NCBI GenBank assembly: GCA_000727475.1
Contig: KL647305.1
Coordinates: 488,856 to 552,855, forward strand
Origin: Sarcocystis neurona
Taxonomy: Eukaryota; Apicomplexa; Conoidasida; Eucoccidiorida; Sarcocystidae
Reading direction: 5' to 3'
Length of the DNA: 64,000 bases
A program made the translations under genes and the position numbers. Below are positions 31,600 to 44,100 of the stretch, piece after piece; within the stretch, counting starts at the first letter, position 1; every line of letters begins with the position of its first letter. Under the pieces are notes generated by a model that was not told the DNA's origin, did not search any database, and saw nothing but the letters and a program-made list of their open reading frames with translations.

Positions 31600-33655
31600 A
31601 GACTGCGCAACTGTCCAGGCACGGGGACCGTCCTCGCGGGTGGCAAGGAAATTATCGTGGCGACACCTTTAAACGCTTCTCGCGCACCTCATCCCCCCTC
31701 TGTCATACGGTTGATTCGCGCGGCTTACGAGATCCACCGCTGCCGCTGGCACTATTTCCTGTTCAACAGGAATGCCCGGGTGTTCCGTCCCTGCATACCA
31801 GAAGCACCAATCCTGTGCGTCTGTATTCCCCCCTGCTGTATATCGAATCCTACGGAAAGAGGGACGCAGGCGTACTCCTTGCGTTGACTCAGGACTCAGC
31901 GCTGAACACGTGCAGTTCCATTCGACGACACATCTCTATTTTCGGTCGATAGCCTAAATATGAATGTGCATGCCTTTGTCCGACGCGAAATGAACTAACA
32001 CACAAGTGAAACCACTTGCATTTCAACGAGTGGAGCCTACTTTGTTGGTATATGTGCAAAAATCAATGGATTGTCCTACCGTCTGCAAGGATATTCACCT
32101 GAAGTGCCCCGTATTTTAACACGCGCTCGGGACGCACTGGAAGAACTCTAAGTGTATGCAAAAGTATACGAAAGGGGTTGAGAACTCGTCCGGTTGTTGA
32201 AAATGTGTACGACGCATATGTGTTAATCCACACGTGGACAACATGTGCAGATGTTAGCGATGACGCTTCCGTATGCGTGTGCAAAAGATACACGTGTGTG
32301 TGCCTCAGGGTGAATCTTGAACCCGCATTGTGGCGTTTAGAACAGGATGAATGATGTGCCGTTGCTGTACACATGGGTGCAAACCTGCATTCATACGTTG
32401 GGGAGATACTAGGGATTTTGCACGTACAAATCAGTGTACGTAAGCGTTCCTGACCCGTGTTCTAGTATTCGCAGAAGGGAAACGTGTTCTCCCAACAGAC
32501 CGGTTCTCAGACGTTACACTTGGAAGGAGGGGAGCTGGTAACACGTGATCCCGCGCATTCGAGGGATGACGTGCCTGTAAAGGAGAGACCGGCTTTACCG
32601 CGTTGTGGCCTCTCCGTTCAGCGGAAACGCAGCGTACACCTAAATAGTGGTGGTGCCAAACGTCACTCATTTTTGTCACTTCGACAACAACTACTCCGTA
32701 GAGACACGTAGACGTCTCGCGACTTAAAGATATATGTATGTATATATATATGTAGGTAGATGGATAAATAGATATAGATGTAATATATATATATATATAC
32801 ATGTATGTATGCGCTCCTGTTTGCGGTTTCGCGTGTACGACCAGTTGGTCGGACGTCCTTGCAGACGCATCTGTTGACAGATATTTGCGTCTACACTACT
32901 TGGTGCGGTGGAAATGATGACGTGCTTCGTGATCTTGTCAATCTGCGTCCAACGTGGCGCGCGTGAGTACCACAACGGTCACAAATGCGCGTACTCCGCA
33001 CCAGCTGAGCAGGTTGACTCTTCTCTATGATGTGTCGTGGCCACGTGCGTCTACACTGAACATGCAAGTAACAACACGTTTTGACTGCAAGTACTACCAC
33101 AGTTGCAAATAAAAGTGCATGCAAAGCTCCCAGATACCTTGTCCATTACAGGCCGTGTGCGCACTTGTTTAGCTGACGTTTCGAAGTAGACCTGCCCTTA
33201 GTGTGCTCAGATTTGCAAATTCTGTCTTCTCATGACAAAGCTGTATTCTAACGACAGCGTCCTAATCCCTGTGACTGCGCGTCCATACGCGTTTCTTTTT
33301 TCATGTAATGTGCGTTTCAAGTAACAACAGAACATGCAGGAGCTTTCAAGAATATGGAACCTTTGATGAGAAGGACGCCTGCACACAACTCGTGACTCGT
33401 GTCGTGTCGCGGCAGCGGCGGTCTCAAGCCAAACACCAGTTTTCTCTACACGATAAGTGTAATTTCCCTTTAGCAACTGACCCAAAGAGACACTGATATG
33501 TTTTGGTTCGTTTCCGCGACAAACATATGAGAGACTACAGGATATAACAGCAAGAGTCGGCGTGCTCCTTACTGCCTCAAGCACTCTCGCAACACAAAAG
33601 CAATCAAGGAGGCGGTCGTTTTTTCGAGACCCGCTCGCCACTGCCATCTGTAGCA
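31600..33655. other. Repeat-poor stretch without a recognised gene
   Basis: Both strands carry frames of 60-170 codons (for example plus strand 31449-31952 and minus strand 33207-33662), but none shows a family motif, signal peptide or consistent splice sites. A TA microsatellite lies at about 32730-32802. Confidence 0.45.
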
Positions 33656-33658
33656 CCG

Positions 33659-34425
33659 TCAACCGGTAAAGCTCGCCGTACCGCCAGCGAGTCCCCCGTT
33701 AAATTTAGCGCACAATTCGGTGGCTTTTTCCTTCACTAGTATTTCAAGCTGTGGCCACACTGCGTGAACTGTGTTCTCGGTGTCAATTCCTCCGGGGCAA
33801 ATATACGCCTGCCCGCATGCATCTACGCAAACGCTGCTGCGTGATTTGTCAAGCTTTTGCTTCTCTACGCAGCGCCACACTGGACTTTCCGCACCATCCT
33901 GTCGTCCTAAATCTCTTCGCGCCACGACGGCGTCCCCGTCGTCCAAGCAGAAGTGGTCTAACTGTTGCGTCTCACACAAATAATCAAACTCCTTCAAACA
34001 GTACGAGCTCAGTAACGCAGACAAAGTACCAGGAGGAGAAGAATCAGCTCGTGTAGCTGTCTCTTCCTCTGCGTGCACAACAGGAGAGCCGAGTCGGAGA
34101 TCCTGAGGAGGACCCGTGAACCCTGTGTCGTCGCTCTGCGGAGTCTCCTTCCCGGCTACTCGTGATTTGAGACCATCCGTTTCTTTCAGTGTGCTGTGTT
34201 CTTCGTCCTTTTCAGCAGCACGGGCGGCGTACTGCTCTTCTTCAGCCTCTGCTTCTTCACGAGCCGCTTCAGCCTCGTGGGGAAGCACACACTTGGGAGG
34301 GTTCTGCAGAGTACGCGTGCAGACCTGGTCTTGCGTGCAGGTGCGCTCGACAGTGGACAACTGCTCATCAGCGTCGTCAATAGTCGAGAAGTCAGAGCCT
34401 TCCTTCAGTGAAGAGCGATCAGCCG
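33659..34425 (-). CDS. Cysteine-rich protein, paralogue of the 37.6-kb gene (partial model)
   Basis: A minus-strand exon open from a good acceptor (CGTTTCGCAG at 34426) to a stop at 33659. A possible donor, GGCG|GTACGG, near 33682 may end it earlier. The first part is acidic and Ala/Glu-rich (AREEAEAEEEQYAARAAEKD). The second part is a cysteine-rich domain: SSYCLKEFDYLC, HFCLDDGDAVVARRD, VWRC, VCVDACGQAYIC, ending ELCAKF. The same order of Cys, VARR/VARK, WRC and C-x-D-x-CG occurs in the frame at 37609-38102, so the two are paralogues. Upstream in frame, without an ATG, lies a hydrophobic stretch (WCLICCIIVFHSACLVLRVV) that could be a signal anchor encoded across the exon boundary. The function is unknown. 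Paired cysteines and the leader-like segment suggest a secreted or surface protein, but that is inference. Confidence 0.55.
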
Positions 34426-34529
34426 CTGCGAAACGAATAACAACGCGCAGCACCAGACACGCGGAGTGGAAGACAATGATACAGCAAATTAGGCACCAAA
34501 TCCTTGCATTCAGGTTCAGCTATTCTTTA

Positions 34530-37500
34530 GGCAGGGTAACTTCACATGCACGGGCGTGCTCCCGAAGGCGTACGTGAATAACTGCATTTATTTGGCACGG
34601 ATGTGTCGACAGGGTGATCTGAGCTCATGTGAGAAGACACTGCGCTAGCATTCCATTTAAAGAATTTGATTTATCACGCGCAAGCTGTAAGATGTCGAGT
34701 GTAGTCCTGACGTGTCATCTGCGTGTGCGGAGAGCACACTTTGAGCCAGACAGACAAAGAATCATCCCAGTGCTGCCCCTTCAAGCACGTACGTGCCAGA
34801 CAAGGCGACACAGCTTGCGACAGCAGGCACCTGGGAAAGAAGTGCGCAACCGACTGTAACGCCTGCTTATAACTGTGTGCGGGGGTGCGATGTCAAGACG
34901 CCGTACAGAAAGAGACGGAGTTGAACCGGTAGCTGTGCGTGCGCCTATGGAGAGATCTGCAGTTTTGCGTTACAAAGCACGTCTGTGTGGAGCAGGTGGA
35001 GATTCTATCGTGCTTTCTGCCGAAGTTACACGTCCCCCTGTCTTGCGAGTAAAGGATTCGTGAGCCACGACGCGACGGACGATGCCCGCGCAGAAAAATC
35101 AGTTGGCGCTTATTGAAAGACACTTGAAAGGACTGGGAGTCACCAAGATACATCACGAACACCTGAGAGCACACAATGACTGTGCGTAAGCACAAGCAAG
35201 CCGCGTGTGTTATATTCCGCTGCTTCTACCACCAGAGCGACGGGAAAATCTGCGTAGACGTCAGCACAACTACGAGAATGCCGGTGGCAGGACGAGTTCA
35301 CCAGTCCTGTAATTGCGCAAACATGCATCCGTACGCAGACACTACATGATGAAGCTCGGAAGGTACCATTCCGACCGCACAGTCATATTGCAGCACAATG
35401 GGTGGACCACGAATATAAAAGTATTCGGTCCTCTCGTTGTCATCGCCCACGTTCACGTCGGAATCCTTCAGTTGTCGCGACCCCCACAGAAAAATAGTCA
35501 GGGGCCACCTAATGGATGCGGAAATATTGAAAGTAACACTTCCACTGCAAAAGAAGATACGAGTGCGAAAACCATCGATAGAACGCCACGGAATCAAGTA
35601 AAGCCTGCCTAGTGCGAGCAGGCTTTGGTGGAGCTGCTTTGCTTTACGTGCCTTTCAGGCTAGATATGCCTACGTAAAGCTTATCCACTGCACACAAATG
35701 CTTAGACATCCTGAAAAATGTCAGTATTCAAGAATACTAGAATCCACGTAGAAGTACTACACCACGTGTCACGCGGCTGTTTGAAAATATGGACGCAGCT
35801 ATGGATATCGCGTGGACACGTATTGTCGGTATGAGCACGCTTATTTGGGAAGTCTGAGCTGACGGACGTATACTGCTAAGCGAGTGCGTAAGGGGGACGC
35901 CCACAAAGAAATCTGAGCTTACGTAATCGACTCCCGCGACATGGGAAAGCGGCTCCGCAGTTGTCTAGGCACTGACTTGAACGTTCATATTCCAGCACTG
36001 CCTGCGAGGCGGAAATTCAATCATACGGAGAGATGCACATTTGGATGCCTTGAAAACTCTTCCTCCGTGTTGTTTCTGGGCTTGTGGATGCAGCCTTTCG
36101 GAACTCGTGTTACCACATATGCCTTCACAGGTCTATGGCCCACCTGCGTATGTGTGGATATGAAACATGTCCACACGTACGTAACACATTATTGTCAGCT
36201 GCAAACTAGAATGCCTCAAAGGTGTATGACGAGGTCACCTGCCAGCGGTAGTCTTAGAACAGATAAGTAGAGATGGAAAGAGAGATAGACAATAGACGTG
36301 AAAACTTTCCGCCTCGGGCTGCTGGAGAAGAGTTACACACCTATGGGTCTCCCAAACCTAATTTGAACGCTTGCATTCTACGCTGCAAAAGACAGTCTGT
36401 GGTTGCGGATCATTATTGAATCTACATTGTGTACGAGCAAGATGAGAGAACGAATCTTCGAGACACAACACATAAATTTCACATGTGTGCGCAGGAAACC
36501 CGTACGTGGATGCAGACGTGCACACGTGCGTGTCGCCCTACGTATATCCCCGTGTATGATTTTTATGACTCCAGAAATGGAGCCACAAGTGTCACGTGCT
36601 TGTACATTTTTGTAAACACCTTCATCGTCTTCTGCGACTACTGCCCGTCTGCGCTGCACCACGTTCACCACGTCAGCGCAAAATGGCTGAAAGGCAGCGT
36701 CAAGACTATTGTGTGCTGCCATGCCTTTCAGGTTCAGCTCCGTCGTGTCTACACTAGTCGGCGAATACGAGCGTGCATGCACGTCTGCGTTTCATAGCTA
36801 ACGGTTGAGTTGTCGCACGCATGTGGGTATCATTGAGTACGTGTGCCTGTGCTAGTGTAGCGAGCATGCATTTCACCGGCTTCCTCGTAGTCTGTCAGGC
36901 ACGCCCCACTTCGAGAGATAGCACAACCTCCTTGCAACCTCTGAGTAGAAGTGGTTTGGCAAATGAGAAATTCATAAGGGTGACCCTACGCTCGGTACAA
37001 CTCTGTGCGCACATCGACCATATGATTAGGCACGCACATCCATTAACGTGATTACCACATATATTTGTGATGACAGAAGTGCATATATGCAGCTGAGTAA
37101 ATCTGCGGGTGCACTGATGTTTTTGCTGCATACAACGCATTGACGTGCACCTTGAGGGTGGCTAAATCAATGCACGAAGCAAGTGCCTGACGGATGTCCT
37201 ATACAGTAATGTCGTGCGTGAGAAGAGACTTAGAAGGGATACCGACGGGGCTACGGAAACGGTGGTCACTGCTTTCGACGTCACCCACCACTGCAGATCC
37301 GCACAGTCCATATACCTGTAGAGATGTAAGCTGCTCGACACCATTTTTGGGGATCTATAGCTCTCTAGATCTGCAGCAGGATAGAGTCGACACCATTTTT
37401 GTAGATCTGGAGCTCTCTAGATCTGCAGCATGATAGAGCCGTCAAAGAGTGAAGAAACCGGCCTGTAGTCATACTGTACAGGTGACAGTATAAACTGTGT

Positions 37501-37560
37501 AATGGGACGCAGGCTAAAGCTCCGTGTCGCTATTTGCCTAGGTTTGGAGAGACAGACATA
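34530..37560. other. Repeat-poor stretch without a confident gene
   Basis: It contains overlapping weak frames on both strands (around 34875-35063, 35298-35612 and 36378-36797). One minus-strand frame near 36.6-36.8 kb reads LDAAFQPFCADVVNVVQRRR and AVVAEDDEG. It faintly recalls the FC...VVARR spacing of the cysteine-rich paralogues but lacks the WRC and C-x-D-x-CG elements. I do not call it a gene. Confidence 0.4.
37335..37440. repeat. Two tandem copies of a 52-bp unit
   Basis: Units start at 37335 and 37387 with TCGACACCATTTTTG and end in CTCTCTAGATCTGCAGCA plus G/T and GATAGAG. They differ by a few substitutions only, in otherwise unique sequence, about 170 bp from the 3' side of the cysteine-rich exon at 37.6 kb. 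Confidence 0.9.
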
Positions 37561-37608
37561 TATCCAAGGAGACTAATCAAAGGCGCCTGGCCCGGGCTTT
37601 GATCTTAC

Positions 37609-38102
37609 CACGTCGTAGCACCTCCACTTTTTACTCCCCTCTTCTTCTCTAAGAACCCCTTTCCGGGCAACCCATCCCTCTTTCAAATTGTTGCAGTAGT
37701 CGTTGAGAAGTTTTTGAAAAGGGCTGCAGAACTTTTTAAGGTTGTCGGAGATCGCGGTCTCCAACTCTGGAACTGTCATATGCAGTGACTTCAGGGGAAC
37801 GGACCCCAGACACTTGAACATCACTCCACAACTGTCTATGCAGGTAACATCTCGTTTATCTTCTTCATAAGACAAGTTTCCATAGCATCTCCAGGCAGCG
37901 TCAGCCTGTTCCGGCAATGTCCCCACACCTTTACGAGCTACGGGCTTCGTGTTGCAAAAATCGTCCTGCGTACTTTTGCATCGTTCCTCGAGCTTCTGTT
38001 CGCAAATGGAATCTAGGTGAGCCTGAAGGGTAGGTAGCGGCGCTGACACCGCAGTATTTGGTGAAGCACTTGTTTCGCTCGAAATTTTGGGGACGGTCTT
38101 CT
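37609..38102 (-). CDS. Cysteine-rich protein with one and a half repeat domains (partial model)
   Basis: A minus-strand exon from acceptor CTCCTCTAG (38103) to a strong donor GACGTG|GTAAGA (37608); without splicing the frame stops at 37573. It encodes ISSETSASPNTAVSAPLPTL, then a cysteine-rich unit: SICEQKLEERC, DFCNTKPVARKG, AWRCYGNLS, VTCIDSCGVMFKC, then FCSPFQKLLNDYC. A second unit starts with WVARKG and KKWRCYDV, at which point the exon ends. The donor cuts where the second unit would need its C-x-D-x-CG half, so at least one more exon is expected downstream, but I could not locate it. Homology to the 34-kb frame is clear from order and spacing. No known domain name fits; it lacks the CP..W and WPC motifs of CPW-WPC proteins. 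The role is unknown. Confidence 0.55.
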
Positions 38103-38199
38103 CTAGAGGAGCGGGCACACCACACCATCGCCAGAAGGAGCAGTTTCTCGAGGGAGTTGCAGCAGCAGATAAAGTTGACACACAAAAAGGTGAGAGATA

Positions 38200-41100
38200 G
38201 AACGTGCGCGGCCCGTCTACAAACAGACGGTCATGGATCAGTAAGCAGACGTAAGAATGCCACTGTGGGTTTTCTTAGGGCGGAAAGGGAAAACACAAGA
38301 GCGCCGCCTTAGGTTTGAAAAGAAGGATGCATGATTTCGACGCCGCGCAGATTCAGCCCCTCCCTTTGGCCGGTGAGAAGATTTTAAAGAAGGTACAGGA
38401 AACAGCGCTAGTGGGCACCGGGACAATTGTGTACAGCACCTATAAGCTATATATGTATATATATTTATATGTATGTGTGCAGATCTACAATTGTACACAA
38501 TAACGAGGCATACGCGTGTATCTGCACGCGTGTTAGAGTTTGTGAAGCAGGCTGCTTTGTTACACACGGACGCCGCCGCGGAACCTCTTTACGTCCACCG
38601 TAGCAAAGTGGTCCATATTGCCGCACTGCATTCATCACAGCTGCTGTCGCATTTGGCCGTGGTGACTCACTATCCCAGCCGCATACATGGTGCTGTGCCG
38701 TGGAGTCAGAGTGAAGTCATGGTATTCGCGTAGTGAACAAGATTATGTGAATGGCGGCTGTTTCTGCATATGTAGTGCTGTATACTATCGGTCACGACGG
38801 CTTGCACGTCAACGTTCACACGAAAGTACATCTGTGAACATGTGTGATTGTGAACTGAAAGGTATTGTCTGTTTAAATACACGCATTCATCGCAGGCAAC
38901 TGTGGACGTTGTCGGCAAACCCACACACTAGCACCTGAACTGTCCTCAAATGGTAGACGCAGACACACTTCGCGAAAGACTTTACCGCAGGACGTAGATC
39001 TCTGTCCTGACTACCGTGTTCATACGGATGTGCACCTACGTCATGTCATCCTTAACAAGAATAAACTGATATACAAAGGTAAGCATATATTCGACTAATC
39101 ATTGTTTAGCAACCACACAGAAGAAGCACACGTGGAAGACTGACAAGGAAAGTTCGCGGCCTGTCGTACACAGCACTCTGTGCGGGTGTCCAGTGCCCAT
39201 TTTCCCACGTCGCTCCCCCAACATACTGTTGAACCCTCCAACACTGCGTCTATGCACTTGGTGGAGTTTAAGGCCAACACAGCAAATAATTAAAAGTGAT
39301 ACAGCACGTGGTGTGCTAACTATGGATCGTTGATCCTGTTGATCTTGCACCACATTAGCTAATTGTAAAAACCTAACCGCACAATCGAAAGCGTGAATAC
39401 ACTGGATGCACCAAGTGCGAAGAAGACAACAGGGAACATGAAACGGATAGTGCAGCTGAGTTACTTGCATGGGTGTAACGTGGGTGTCGATGCACACGGT
39501 CAGCTGAACGGAACTCCGTAGGAACAGGAGAAATTCAGTTCATTGAGCGAGCGGGAACGTGTAGATGTACGTGCACGGCTGCGGCACCCCTGCAGCAGGT
39601 CGGCCCTCCCCGTCAGTATACTAATGGCTTCAGCATAGCATGGCACATGCTGCAGTTCTCAAGTGTCGTACCTGAGATGGGGTGGCTGCGTGGAAGTTTA
39701 CTGGAAGCTGCAGCACCAAGTGCGCCGCCCATTACCCATACGATCCCGGGTAGCAACAGCAGAAGCTCCAGTCTCTTCATTTTGTTTCAGGTACTTTTCC
39801 AGGGAACATAGCGACGAGGTGAGTGACCTTCTCCGACTACGCGTAGGGGAAGAAGAGCTTCGCTAACAGTCGTGACGTCGACGGGAACAGCTCAGCTCCG
39901 TAGGTAAATAGTGGGCTCTACGTGTTCCACAACGGCAACAGCACCAGGATGATGCTGTATTTCCCTAGGCACAACTACGACACAGGCGAAGGCGAATGCC
40001 AGCGCCACGTCTCGACTTCAACTTCATCACTTTTCTAATATTGTCGACACGCTGCCGTACCGCCGTGTGTAGAGACTACTTGGGAAGAGTAAGGCTAGTG
40101 AGCGGGCACGTATACTTGCCGGCACGTACCGAAAAAGTATCTAACGCCGTTGCATTTTACGCCAACCGAGGGCGTGGATGCTGAGCAGCAAGATTCTCCT
40201 GCGGCGAAGCATCGCAATACGGGGAACGCGAGTGTACGTCATGGGGGTAACTAATACAGTGTAGCTTCCGGCGCTCGCACTGGGGGTACCTGAGACCCGA
40301 AAGCTTCCCGCGCTCGCACTGCTCCAGAATCGACACTGCGATGGGCCGCCGGGCGCATTCTCATAAACAAGAGAACGACAAAGGACCCAAAATGTTCCTC
40401 CACTTTTTTGTGCACTACTGTAAAAGTTGAAAAATTTGACGTCGGCTTAGAGGATTTGCCACTGGTTCCTCGAACGAGAAACTGCAAAATTCTTACTTTC
40501 AAAGAATCACATCTAGCGTCTCATCACTCTACTGAGACGCGATCCTCCCCGGCCTCGTGTACACGCGTAAACATACGTGCGCTGTGATACGCGCAGATGC
40601 ATACTTATTCCTGGACAAATACAGAACAGGAAGGGGTGGGCGATTGCTGATCCCCGATGAGGGACTTTGGAGCGTTTACTGTGTACGGAGTCACGTAATA
40701 GAATTGGATATTGACGGATACACGTGTTGCACGTGCACGAGGCACTGTTTTCGTGTACACCTGGGGGACGAGTTCTATTGGAGCTGTAAGACTGGGGCTG
40801 GAGGTTAGTGTACCAGGACTTTTGTGGAAGTACACAAAGATGCACCTGTACATGCGTGAATATCTGTATAGCACGAGTGTACACACTAACACTGCTTTTT
40901 ACAAGGATGACTGAGACGGGGTGTCCGGGCCGCCGAACTTGCACTATTCATACGGTGATGCAAAAGCAAACTGAGGTCGACTGCGCAGTCGACGAGCAAT
41001 TAGACCAACAAATACGTGGTGGTATCAACTGTGGCTCCTGCCACTGCCGCCTGCACTACGATGTCAAACCAGTGTAGAATTACGCCATCAGAAGTGAACA

Positions 41101-44100
41101 TATATCTAGATGCTGGCAGTATTATTGTAGGAAACGAATGCGTCCTCATCTGCATTCCCCGAATGCGTCCTCATCTGCATTCCCCGCACTACAGAGATGT
41201 TGACATCCTATCTTTAGGTCTGCAAAAATACCAGCTCGCCTTGCGCGTGGTTGTAACGTGTCCAGTGAAGAATGGAGACTACCGTCTATGGGCTACTGTG
41301 ATGCGACATGTATTCCATAACTTCTTCATCTCCTCCGCCGGAAAGACGAAGGCATCTCCCGTGCATCTCTGAATACGCCCGCATCGCAGTGTGTCCCTGT
41401 CCGACAAGTTTTGTTGGGCGCCGCTACACCGAAGGCAAAGAGAGCAGGGAGTTATGATGGCGTGTATCTGCTAAGATGCAGGTGTAGGTAAAACAGTATT
41501 CCAACGTGCGCAACACTGGAGAACACGTAGTTGTACGTTTCATTTTCATGTTTTTTCACTCTCAGAATCGACGAAAGTGTATCCACTGACCATGACAGTG
41601 AGCATCGATGAATACGTAGCTTCACTGCCAAGACACACGTGTCTGTACACATATTTTCAATTTACGTTCACGAGAGTGCGCGAAGCGTTCTGCAGCGCGG
41701 TTTACCTAGCGGCATACTCCGGTGGCTGAAAAGCATGGCACTTTCCCATGTACCGACATACGCATGTGGAGACCAAAGCACCACCGACTGGAGCAGCTTA
41801 CTCGTATCTTGTACCGTTTGTATAGCTATACATAATCTTCGGTACACGCGTACGCAGACGTCGTCCCACCACATTTTCTGCATTCAGAGCGAAGAGTTGT
41901 GAAGGCATGTAGTAGGCAAGTCATTGTGGTGACTCACAGCTTTACAGCGTCAGCGCAGACCTGCACAGAATATCTATCTATCATATTTATAGGTGTATAC
42001 CTGTACCGACACAAGCATTACAGGCTATTAGCTGTAAAATTGAAGGGCGTACTACGGGGCCAGAATACGCGTCGTGTTTTGTACATGTGAATTATTAGTT
42101 TGAGCATGTGGTTATCCATATGTAAAGGCTCGTGCTGGTCCCACAAATATCAACCCCCTGCGAGTTCTTGAGGACAGGTACATAAGATTGATACGTGCAC
42201 ACGCGCATACTTACACTTGAATACGAAGGCGCAAAATAACTCGTAGTACTTGTCGGAGGCACACCAGTCCACCCGGCTCTCCATACAGCGTTACATAAGA
42301 GAAGCTGGGGGTTCTTCAAGGAACTCAAGCCCATAAAAGACCATCACACATCAATAGGGGATGCTGGGTCCTGATGTATTTGCAAGAAAAAATTAGTGCG
42401 CTCCTGGGCTGTCACACTTAAGCTCGAGAAAGAACCTGCCCTGCACATTCAGTTCAATTTGCTTCAGCTTCTGCCTCTTTGTGAGGCATGTAAAGTATAC
42501 CAGTACATGTGGACTGTAGAGGTTGTAAAATCGTAAGGATGCTTAAGACTAACACCGTGGACAGAAATCTTCTCGCCTGAAGTGGACGACACGGCGAGCC
42601 GCAACAAGGAAAGCTGTAAAGAATACCGGGGCAGCAACACGCCAGTAGCTCAGATGGCACGACGCAGACGAGTGCGTTTACAGTAAGCCTACCAAAACTG
42701 GTGATGGCATCCGTGTACGTATATATGTGTATATATATATATATATACACATGTATATATTCGAGCGTACCACTAGACTTGTGCGATACATACAAATGTA
42801 CACATACATTCATTTGCGTCTAATCCGGGCACCTGTTTATGCACAATACAGCTACACGTACATATCTGTACACATATGTGTGCATATATATATATGTATC
42901 ATTATGGATGCATCTGTCAGCAGAAAGCACCACGTGAGTTCTGTAGGCATACGCTACAGCAGGAACGCGCCTTCAATGAATCCAGTGCGCCTTCATATAT
43001 ATACATATATATGCCGTACTCGTCTATGTAAATTATACGTGTATCGTGGCACAGACCTGACAAAGGCTTCCGTGTAACACGAGTGTGCGGTTTTGCGACT
43101 CGGTTCGGTTGCCAAAAGCATGTCTGGCCGACGCCGATGCATCGTCGTACACATCCAGATACAATATCGTTCGACAGCCTGTATCAGAGCTATTTCTACG
43201 CTCTCGTATACAGAGAATAAGGTCGCCCAGACAAAAGCACACTACTGAGCCGCATTCTGTGTTCCTTACCCAGCATTCCTTAGTCAGACGTGAAGCACTA
43301 TTCTGAGTTGTGAAACCAGTGTAGCTTCAAAGGCTCACCCGGAGGTTCATATAGAAATGGTCGTCGATCTTCGCCGTGAGAGAAAGGTAGGTGCGGACAC
43401 GTCATGTGACATGGCACGGTGATTGTGGTGGCGCCGCCATTCGTCTCCGCGCTGCTGGACAGTGGCCGTAGGTGGCAATCGTAGAAGTACCCCAGCACTC
43501 AAGGAAATCTCGGGGCAGGCCGTCGCGATGGATTTTATACATGAATATAAAATGGGAGGAAGTACTACTACGCGGAGACACGGACGTGTGTCATCACAAG
43601 GATGAGCAAGTGTGCACGTCTGAGTCTTTCCTGCTTGCCCCAGAAGTCCTTCATCCACGCAGTCGTGTGATACAACGTGTCTGTTTAATCGTTGCTGCTG
43701 TAGTTACGCTCACACTGCCCTGGCACGTTAAATAGATAGGCCTTTATTCACACATATGTATGTGTGTGGATATCACAGCAACCCTTACAGCTCTTCATTT
43801 ATGCCGCGGTTTAAAGCAGGCCATGCTATTTATCCTTTATTAATGACTGTTAAAAACTGCAAATGTACGGAGGCGTCCACACGCGCACGTAGATGTTCCA
43901 GATGCACTACATTATAAATAGTACGTACGTATGTTAAAATGCAAACTGATCGAGGGCACTAAAAAACTGTTCGTCTGCGCCGTGGTTTCCCAGAACGGTC
44001 ACGGTTTTTATCTTTTCGAAGGTGAAACACTTGAAACAATCACATCCATACAAAGTGGGAGCGCACGCATTAAGCGAACAAAGAGAGAGAGATACACGTC

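Noticed and set aside
36378..36782. Possible third member of the cysteine-rich family
   Set aside because: Only a vague FC...VV spacing is shared; the WRC and C-x-D-x-CG elements are missing.
39784..39820. Possible micro-exon with ideal TTTCAG and AG|GTGAGT borders
   Set aside because: No neighbouring exon could be joined in phase and the encoded pieces match no family.
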